Below, one piece after another: positions 6,686-11,750 of a DNA stretch of 17,506 bases. Every line of letters starts with the position of its first letter. The first letter of the stretch is position 1. The stretch is from SG8-4 sp964598225 (GTDB taxonomy: Bacteria > Planctomycetota > Phycisphaerae > Sedimentisphaerales > Anaerobacaceae). Under the pieces are notes generated by a model. The model was given only the letters and a program-made list of their open reading frames with translations, was not told the origin of the DNA and searched no databases. The translations under genes were made by a program, and so were the position numbers. The DNA lies in assembly GCA_964598225.1 (NCBI GenBank), contig CAZRBG010000091.1:1-17506 (forward strand). Direction: 5' to 3'.

Positions 6686-8086
6686 TTATTTGTCTTTCAT
6701 TTCCAGTACGATGACTGTGTTGATAGGATCAGGCGCTCTGTCAGGCACGTCAACGATAACCTTGCCGCCCTCACGAGCAAGCCGTAGTTTGTTACGTTTC
6801 TTAGCCAGCAGATACGCTTTCTTTACGTCGTCTTTGACCTCCGGAACTTCAAGTTTGCCGTTCGCCGGCCAACTGAAGACGTGCAGATAGAGCTTGCCAG
6901 GCTTGGCAGTGCAGCGTCCCCAGGGCACCTTTCCAATCGGGCTGGCGGCTGTCCCGTATATGCTCTCGCCGTTTACCTCCATCCATTCGCCCATCGCGGC
7001 CAAGCGCTCAACGCTGGGCCCCGGAATCAATCCCTCTGCCGTAGGTCCGACATTCAGAAGGAAGTTGCCGCCTTTGCTCGCGATATCCACCAGCTTTCGC
7101 AGCAGGTCCTCTTTGGACTTCCAGTTGTCGTCGTAGTGCTTGTAGCCCCACGTGTCGTTCATCGTCATACACGATTCCCAATCCACTCCGGGCAGCCCCT
7201 TAGCGGGTATCTGCTGCTCGGGAGTGCCAAAGTCGCCTGCATACTCCTGGTCGCCCTTATTGAGGCCTTCCATTCCTTTGCGTCCCTTGCCGACACGATT
7301 GTTAATAATAATGTCAGGCTGCAGGGAGCGAACGTATTTGTACAGGTCTTTGCCCTGCGGCTCGGTCCAGTCTTTAATCCATTCACCGTCGAACCACAGC
7401 ACTCCAAGCGGTCCATATTTGGTTATGAGCTCTTTTAGCTGCGGCTTCATATAGGTCTCGACGTATCGGTCGAAGTTCGAATTCGTGCGATTTCTACTGT
7501 TGTAGTTCGGATAAAAAGGCGCCTGAGCATCCGGATGGTGCCAGTCCATTATGGAATAATAGAAACAAAGTCTTACGCCGTGTTTCTTACAGGCTTCGGA
7601 CAGCTCTCCAAGGATATCTCTGTCGAAAGGTGTTGCGTCGATGATGTCGTAATCGGTGACCTCGCAATCCCATAGGCAGAAGCCGTCGTGGTGCTTGCTG
7701 GTGATGACTATGTACTTCATACCGGCGTCCCTGGCGATTCGCACCCACTGGTCGGCATCGAACTTGACGGGGTTGAACTGTTTTGCGAGCTTCTCATATT
7801 CTTCGACCGGGATATCGGCTCGTTCCATGATCCACTCGCCTATGCCCCCGATCCGCTCGCCTTTCCACTCACCGGCTGGTATTGCATACAGGCCCCAGTG
7901 GATAAACATGCCGAATCGGGCATCACGCCACCACTCCATCCGTTCGTCCTTTGTCAGTTCAGAGGCGTTAGAGGCGGCAGCTCGCTGACAAACTGAAAAA
8001 ATCAGCACACATAATACGGCAACGATTGCCGCTTTACTTACAGTGCGTTCGTGCGCGCCTTTTCGCTTTGCTATTCTCTTGTTCAT
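6686..8086 (-). CDS. Secreted alpha-L-fucosidase, GH29 family
   Basis: GH29 enzymes remove terminal alpha-linked L-fucose from glycans by a retaining mechanism. The 466-residue product has a signal peptide (basic start, hydrophobic 18-33, AAASNA near 36-41). The catalytic barrel then begins with WWRDARFGMFIHWGLY, typical of the family, followed by KYIVITSKHHDGFCLWD (HH at 132-133), GVLWFDGEW with the expected nucleophile D233, and NFLLNVGPTAEG (341-352). A small C-terminal beta domain follows. I chose the ATG at 8086 because it starts the signal peptide and has AAGGAAGG upstream; the frame is open to 8293, but that extension is an out-of-frame reading of the groEL2 Gly-Gly-Met tail. It lies 65 bases after groEL2 and 41 before groES on the same strand, an odd place for a polysaccharide enzyme. 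Confidence 0.92.
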   Translation of the reverse strand: MNKRIAKRKGAHERTVSKAAIVAVLCVLIFSVCQRAAASNASELTKDERMEWWRDARFGMFIHWGLYAIPAGEWKGERIGGIGEWIMERADIPVEEYEKLAKQFNPVKFDADQWVRIARDAGMKYIVITSKHHDGFCLWDCEVTDYDIIDATPFDRDILGELSEACKKHGVRLCFYYSIMDWHHPDAQAPFYPNYNSRNRTNSNFDRYVETYMKPQLKELITKYGPLGVLWFDGEWIKDWTEPQGKDLYKYVRSLQPDIIINNRVGKGRKGMEGLNKGDQEYAGDFGTPEQQIPAKGLPGVDWESCMTMNDTWGYKHYDDNWKSKEDLLRKLVDIASKGGNFLLNVGPTAEGLIPGPSVERLAAMGEWMEVNGESIYGTAASPIGKVPWGRCTAKPGKLYLHVFSWPANGKLEVPEVKDDVKKAYLLAKKRNKLRLAREGGKVIVDVPDRAPDPINTVIVLEMKDK

Positions 8087-8151
8087 TTTCTTAGCCTTCC
8101 TTATAACGGCTGAGATACCATTGGCAAACGTCATGGTGCATGGCGCTGACT

Positions 8152-9849
8152 TTACATCATGCCGCCCATGCCTCCCATACCGCCCATGCCGCCCATACCT
8201 CCCATGCCGCCCATACCTCCCATGCCGGGGGCGCCGGCGGGACCACCCGGAGGCGTTGCCTCCTCCTCGGTCGGCTGCTCGGCAACGAGACAATCCGTTG
8301 TCAGCAACAAGCCGGCAATACTTACGGCATTTTGAAGCGCGATCCGGGTGACCTTTGCCGGATCAATCACGCCGGCTTTAATGAGATCTTCGTAGGTGTC
8401 GGTATTGGCGTTATAGCCGAAACCGTCCTTTCCTTCGGAGACTTTGTTTACTACGATGTTCGGAGTGGCGCCCGCATTATAGGCAATTGTGTTGCACGGC
8501 ATAGTAAGTGCCTTGGCCAGGATCTGCGCACCGGTCTTTTCATCTCCGGTAAGCCTCAGCTTATCGACCGCATCGATGCAGCGAATCAAGGCAATGCCGC
8601 CGCCTGGAACGATTCCTTCCTCGATGGCCGCTCGTGTTGCGTGCAGTGCGTCCTCGATACGGGCCTTTCTCTCCTTCATTTCGGCTTCACTCTCGGCGCC
8701 GACGTTAATCTGGGCGACTCCGCCGGTAAGTTTTGCCAGCCGCTCCTGAAGCTTCTCACGATCATAGTCACTGGTAGTGACTTCAATCTCGTTTTTGATC
8801 TGCTTGATTCTGCCATTGATCCCTTCCTGGCTGCCGGCACCTTCAACGATGACGGTTTCGTCGTTGTCGATGGTTATTTTCTTCGCCTGACCGAGCTGCT
8901 CGATGCCGATATTTTCCAGATCGACTCCGAGATCCTTGAAGATCGGATCTGCTCCTGTTAGTACCGCTATATCCTGGAGCATGGCCTTTCTGCGGTCGCC
9001 GTAACCGGGAGCCTTGACAGCCGCTATTTGCAGTATGCCCTTGAGTTTGTTAACCACGAGAGTGGCCAGCGCTTCGCTCTCAACATCCTCGGCGATGATG
9101 AGAAGGGGTCTTTTTGCCTTGGAAACTTTCTCCAGCAGCGGGACGAGCTTGCCGACATTGCTGATTTTTTCTTCGTGAACGAGAATGAAAGGCTTGTTCA
9201 GGTCGCAGACCATATTGTCGGTATCCGTGGCGAAATGCGGCGAGAGATACCCTCGATCGAACTGCATGCCTTCGACAAACTCTACAGTCGTCTCAAAACT
9301 CTTGCCCTCCTCGACGGTTATGACGCCGTCTTTGCCGACTCGCTGAAAGGCCTTGGCCATAATCTTGCCGATCTCCACATCGTCGTTGGCCGAAACCGCT
9401 GCGATATTCACGATGTCGTCTGTCTTTGTGATATCAATGGGCCGGGCCAGAGAAGCCAGCTTTTTGGTCACTGCTTTTGACGCCTCGTTCATCCCGCGGG
9501 CGAGCGCCATAGCATCCGCTCCGGCCGCCAGATTCTTGAATGCCTCTTTAAACAACGCCTCGGTGAGAATCGTTGCCGTGGTTGTTCCGTCGCCTGCGAT
9601 TTTCGAAGTCTTGCTTGCGGCTTCCTTGACCAGTTTGGCGCCGAGGTTCTCGTCTTTGTCTATGAGATCGACTTCCTCGGCTACGGTCACGCCGTCTTTT
9701 GTAACTGTCGGGCCGCCCCAACTCTTGTCGATCACGGCATTTCGACCTCTCGGGCCGAGCGTTGGCTTAACGGCCGCAGCCAGTTTCTCCACACCGGCCA
9801 ACAACCCTGCTCGCGCTTCCGATTCAAATGCCAATTCTTTAACTGCCAT
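8152..9849 (-). CDS. groEL: Chaperonin GroEL, copy 2 (with GGM tail)
   Basis: A second 60-kDa chaperonin of 565 residues has ATP-site GDGTTT (86-91), IIAEDVESEALATLVVNKL, KAPGYGDRRKAM, LHATRAAIEEGIVPGGG and GYNANTD. The C terminus ends in seven Gly-Gly-Met repeats plus a final Met, the usual flexible chamber tail. The apical motif reads GYLSPHF, so histidine (H205) stands where E. coli GroEL has Y203, a client/GroES-contact position. Copy 1 keeps tyrosine. It is the first gene of the minus-strand cluster, with GGAGG eight bases before the ATG and a leader of over 100 bases. The two copies are clearly divergent rather than a recent duplication. Confidence 0.97.
   Translation of the reverse strand: MAVKELAFESEARAGLLAGVEKLAAAVKPTLGPRGRNAVIDKSWGGPTVTKDGVTVAEEVDLIDKDENLGAKLVKEAASKTSKIAGDGTTTATILTEALFKEAFKNLAAGADAMALARGMNEASKAVTKKLASLARPIDITKTDDIVNIAAVSANDDVEIGKIMAKAFQRVGKDGVITVEEGKSFETTVEFVEGMQFDRGYLSPHFATDTDNMVCDLNKPFILVHEEKISNVGKLVPLLEKVSKAKRPLLIIAEDVESEALATLVVNKLKGILQIAAVKAPGYGDRRKAMLQDIAVLTGADPIFKDLGVDLENIGIEQLGQAKKITIDNDETVIVEGAGSQEGINGRIKQIKNEIEVTTSDYDREKLQERLAKLTGGVAQINVGAESEAEMKERKARIEDALHATRAAIEEGIVPGGGIALIRCIDAVDKLRLTGDEKTGAQILAKALTMPCNTIAYNAGATPNIVVNKVSEGKDGFGYNANTDTYEDLIKAGVIDPAKVTRIALQNAVSIAGLLLTTDCLVAEQPTEEEATPPGGPAGAPGMGGMGGMGGMGGMGGMGGMGGMM
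8158..8223 (-). repeat. 9-bp tandem repeat encoding the Gly-Gly-Met tail of GroEL2
   Basis: Seven nine-base units encode Gly-Gly-Met on the minus strand. Glycine codons vary, partly in an 18-base higher-order alternation, so the repeat is kept by protein selection with some recent unit copying. It is coding, not a CRISPR or minisatellite. Confidence 0.85.
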
Positions 9850-9932
9850 AATTGCTTGCCTCCATTAATAGTCTGCTTGATATTTGATTCAATCTTTAAT
9901 CCGTTGTTATTCAATGACTTACGTCGCCATCA

Positions 9933-9950
9933 ATCAAGTTTTATCAAGTT
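9933..9950. promoter_or_regulatory. Direct repeat ATCAAGTT, one helical turn apart (operator-like)
   Basis: ATCAAGTT occurs at 9933-9940 and again at 9943-9950, exactly ten bases apart, about 85-100 bases upstream of the groEL2 start. Two copies on the same DNA face suggest a regulator binding site, though no regulator is identified. Confidence 0.3.
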
Positions 9951-9990
9951 GGGGGCTTACCGCCCTTATTGTTACAACGCATACCATTCT

Positions 9991-10006
9991 TGCAAAAGGT
10001 ATACCA
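9991..10006 (-). promoter_or_regulatory. Sigma-54-like -24/-12 sequence upstream of groEL2
   Basis: The minus strand reads TGGTATACCTTTTGCA. This matches the -24/-12 consensus TGGCACGNNNNTTGCW at TGG, the next A and TTGCA, with the correct GG-to-GC spacing. It would start a transcript about 130 bases before groEL2. Three consensus positions differ, and a sigma-70-like reading (TTGCAA, 16 bases, AACAAT) overlaps it, so it may be coincidental. Confidence 0.25.
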
Positions 10007-10126
10007 GCTATTACCGCTCCGGTGGGTTATTTGGGTTGCGTTGCCGTAAATAGTTGACTGATAATACCTTACATCGAGTAAAAAACGTATTTCTCGGCAC
10101 CACCGTCTGCACGACTCAGGCAGAAC

Positions 10127-10270
10127 ATGCCAATTTTGGCACTGATACGGGGCCTTTTACGCCAAGTTGACAGGGAATCAGCCGGACTTACTATTTGGAG
10201 GCTTACGGAGACCGTGGTGATTCCGCTGCTTGGAGTGGCAAGTTACTTATCGAGCCGTTTCATCGAATGA
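10127..10270 (+). CDS. Possible 47-residue small protein (uncertain)
   Basis: This frame runs from an ATG at 10127 to a TGA at 10268-10270. It reads MPILALIRGLLRQVDRESAG, then a hydrophobic stretch (VVIPLLGVASYL) and SSRFIE. The pattern of a basic amphipathic start plus a short hydrophobic segment could be a small membrane peptide. The ribosome binding site is weak (CAGGCAG), no family is recognised, and another plus frame over the same bases is also open for about 35 codons. It may be chance. Confidence 0.2.
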   Translation: MPILALIRGLLRQVDRESAGLTIWRLTETVVIPLLGVASYLSSRFIE

Positions 10271-10293
10271 AAAAATAAGGAAACTGCTGACTG

Positions 10294-11139
10294 TCAGGCC
10301 GCCAGGCCCCTGAATTTGAGTCCTGATGCGATTAACTCAACCGTAAATCCGACAGTACATGTGACAATGCCTACGCCTAACTGGTCTCCCGCGCGGATAA
10401 GAGTCATGAACGCCAGAAGCAATCCTATGAGTGTTATGAAAAGATGCAAAAGCGATATTTTGTACAGCAGGCTCTTAGGCGTAATGAAAACCGGAATAAT
10501 GGATATTAACGCGATGGCGAAGATCATCCAGCCGAGAGCGCCCGTGTGGTATCCCGCCTGGCCAGCCAAATTCTGGTTGAAGATATCTCGTATGCCTGAC
10601 ATACCGGGCATATTGGACAGACGGATACGCACCCAGGGCAGGAAAAAGCCGAGGATCACCAACGCTACGCCCGCAAGAATCGCCATGTCGAGATTGGAAA
10701 ACTTGTCCTGTCCCCTCAGCGCACTCGACTTGCCCATTGCCTCGAGCAGTTCGCTTCCCTCCTCGGCGGAGATTTTGCCGTCTTCTACCATTCTGAGGAT
10801 GCGTGCTCGCTCCGGGCCGGCGGCCTTCGGCATCGTGCCGACCTGCTTAAGCAAAGGAACGAGGAATTGGACGAGCAGAATCAACACACACGGAAGGGCT
10901 ACGGCAAACGTCCAGGCTACGTATTCTTTCAGATCCACAGGATTCATGCGAAGGATGACAAACCGGTTATTTACAAATAGAAAAAGGAATGTCAGTCCCG
11001 CCACGCTAAGAACCGAGAAACATACGGCTGTCAGCAGTTTCAGCTTCGTCCTGGATCGCAGGATGATGTATGTGAGCAGCAGTATTATGAGTTGTGCGAT
11101 AAACAACACGCCGTATTCACTTGGAAACATCTCTGACAT
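10294..11139 (-). CDS. Seven-helix membrane protein with internal SHOCT-like motif
   Basis: The 281-residue protein has hydrophobic segments at about 10-27, 33-56, 74-96, 152-170, 200-219, 226-248 and 253-272, so it is an integral membrane protein. Between helices 3 and 4 lies a soluble loop with RARILRMVEDGKISAEEGSELLEAM (split here at residues 111-135), which resembles the short SHOCT-like helical motif (I..M.xxGKISxEEAxxLL). The same motif ends the upstream neighbour at 11154-11540. The two genes are 14 bases apart, and GGGAGGA gives a strong ribosome binding site. I infer the pair works together, with the membrane protein perhaps held or sensed through the shared motif. No transporter or enzyme motif is recognised, and the function is unknown. 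Confidence 0.8.
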   Translation of the reverse strand: MSEMFPSEYGVLFIAQLIILLLTYIILRSRTKLKLLTAVCFSVLSVAGLTFLFLFVNNRFVILRMNPVDLKEYVAWTFAVALPCVLILLVQFLVPLLKQVGTMPKAAGPERARILRMVEDGKISAEEGSELLEAMGKSSALRGQDKFSNLDMAILAGVALVILGFFLPWVRIRLSNMPGMSGIRDIFNQNLAGQAGYHTGALGWMIFAIALISIIPVFITPKSLLYKISLLHLFITLIGLLLAFMTLIRAGDQLGVGIVTCTVGFTVELIASGLKFRGLAA

Positions 11140-11153
11140 TTCTTCCTCCCTGT

Positions 11154-11540
11154 TTATTTGCGGGTTTTCAGGATTAACGTAGCGTCTTTGACGCTCATTT
11201 CGCCCCGCTCAATCGAGTCGAGGATTTCTTTTCTGGTAAGTGGTTTTTCATCGGTGGTTCCAATTGCACCCAGCATTGCGTTGGTGCTGTCGAGCATCTT
11301 ATTGATCGTCGGATATGAGATGCCCAGCTCTTTCTCGACCGCTTTGATGTTTCCTCTGTGTCTCAAAAATACGACGATAAATTTCTGATACTCGGCGGGC
11401 AGAGCCATCATCGCGTCGGTCTTGAACGATCCGTTGATCTCACTGCCGCAGCTTTTGCATTTTATCTGCCTGACCTCGATCGCGCCGCCGCAAAGCGGGC
11501 AACCAGACGGTAAATTTAATTGTTTAATATTATTGTCCAT
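11154..11540 (-). CDS. DUF2089-type zinc-ribbon/HTH regulator
   Basis: The 128-residue protein has a zinc ribbon with CPLC (C14, C17) and CKSC (C28, C31). A helix-turn-helix region follows (about 53-90: KFIVVFLRHRGNIKAVEKEL, GISYPTINKMLD). The LRHRGNIK...LGISYPTIN text is characteristic of DUF2089 proteins, putative DNA-binding regulators. A C-terminal SHOCT-like segment (RKEILDSIERGEMSVKDATL) completes it. It heads a two-gene minus-strand unit with the membrane protein and is divergent from the large secreted protein at 11751. The leader is AT-rich and contains an inverted repeat (11552-11598) that could be its own operator. Autoregulation is inference. Confidence 0.85.
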   Translation of the reverse strand: MDNNIKQLNLPSGCPLCGGAIEVRQIKCKSCGSEINGSFKTDAMMALPAEYQKFIVVFLRHRGNIKAVEKELGISYPTINKMLDSTNAMLGAIGTTDEKPLTRKEILDSIERGEMSVKDATLILKTRK

Positions 11541-11551
11541 ACTATCTCATA

Positions 11552-11598
11552 TATTGATATGTATGACCAAAGTAACCAATACTTTTAATATATCAATA
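11552..11598. promoter_or_regulatory. Inverted repeat TATTGATAT...ATATCAATA in the divergent leader
   Basis: TATTGATAT (11552-11560) and ATATCAATA (11590-11598) are exact reverse complements, 29 bases apart, in an AT-rich stretch 12-58 bases upstream of the DUF2089 gene. The arms are too far apart and too A/T-rich for a terminator, so spaced operator half-sites are more likely. Confidence 0.3.
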
Positions 11599-11656
11599 AA
11601 AATATTTAATTCTACTAAAAAAAATCGCAAAAATCTGTAGAAGGGCACGGGCGATT

Positions 11657-11684
11657 TTGAGAACATCTCTTGATATGTTACAAT
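11657..11684 (+). promoter_or_regulatory. Sigma-70-type promoter for the CotH/lamin-tail gene
   Basis: TTGAGA (11657-11662) and TACAAT (11679-11684) are separated by 16 bases, each one mismatch from consensus. Transcription would start near 11691, about 60 bases before the ATG at 11751. This also excludes the longer reading from 11670. Confidence 0.55.
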
Positions 11685-11689
11685 AACAT
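11675..11689. promoter_or_regulatory. Palindrome ATGTTA-CAA-TAACAT over the -10 box
   Basis: Perfect 6-base arms separated by three bases cover the -10 hexamer of the promoter above. A repressor bound here would block that promoter. The regulator is unknown; the nearby DUF2089 protein is a candidate by position only. Confidence 0.3.
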
Positions 11690-11750
11690 GTGTCGTTTCA
11701 CGTTCATAACCTCTGGAAGCAGGATCTGGAAGGGAATAGCCGGAACTAAC

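Larger units (their letters stand above)
9850..10293. other. Intergenic region: groEL2 leader and unassigned spacer
   Basis: These 444 bases separate groEL2 from the membrane-protein gene, both on the minus strand. Near groEL2 are a tandem 8-base repeat (9933-9950), a short G/C hairpin (9951-9965, GGGC/GCCC on the minus strand) and a sigma-54-like sequence (9991-10006). The half nearer 10293 holds one weak plus-strand ORF (10127-10270). I see no tRNA, no convincing terminator and no CIRCE element. Confidence 0.6.

Noticed and set aside
6281..6700. CIRCE operator (TTAGCACTC-N9-GAGTGCTAA) near groES/groEL1
   Set aside because: I looked for both arms around groES, groEL1 and groEL2 and found neither.
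8155..8225. CRISPR-like or minisatellite short tandem repeat
   Set aside because: The nine-base units have no spacers and encode the GroEL Gly-Gly-Met tail in frame.
8087..8293. N-terminal extension of the fucosidase frame rich in GRYGRHGRYGRH
   Set aside because: It is the groEL2 Gly-Gly-Met coding repeat read in another frame. The signal peptide and ribosome binding site place the start at 8086.
8140..9868. Long plus-strand frames antisense to groEL2
   Set aside because: They mirror the chaperonin coding sequence and show no recognisable protein features.
10256..10330. CTGACTGTCAG palindrome as a terminator for the membrane-protein gene
   Set aside because: The arms are separated by one base, so no stable hairpin can form, and the T-rich stretch lies too far away.
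11670..11750. Upstream start for the CotH/lamin-tail gene
   Set aside because: It would add 27 residues before a clear signal peptide and lies upstream of the predicted transcription start near 11691.
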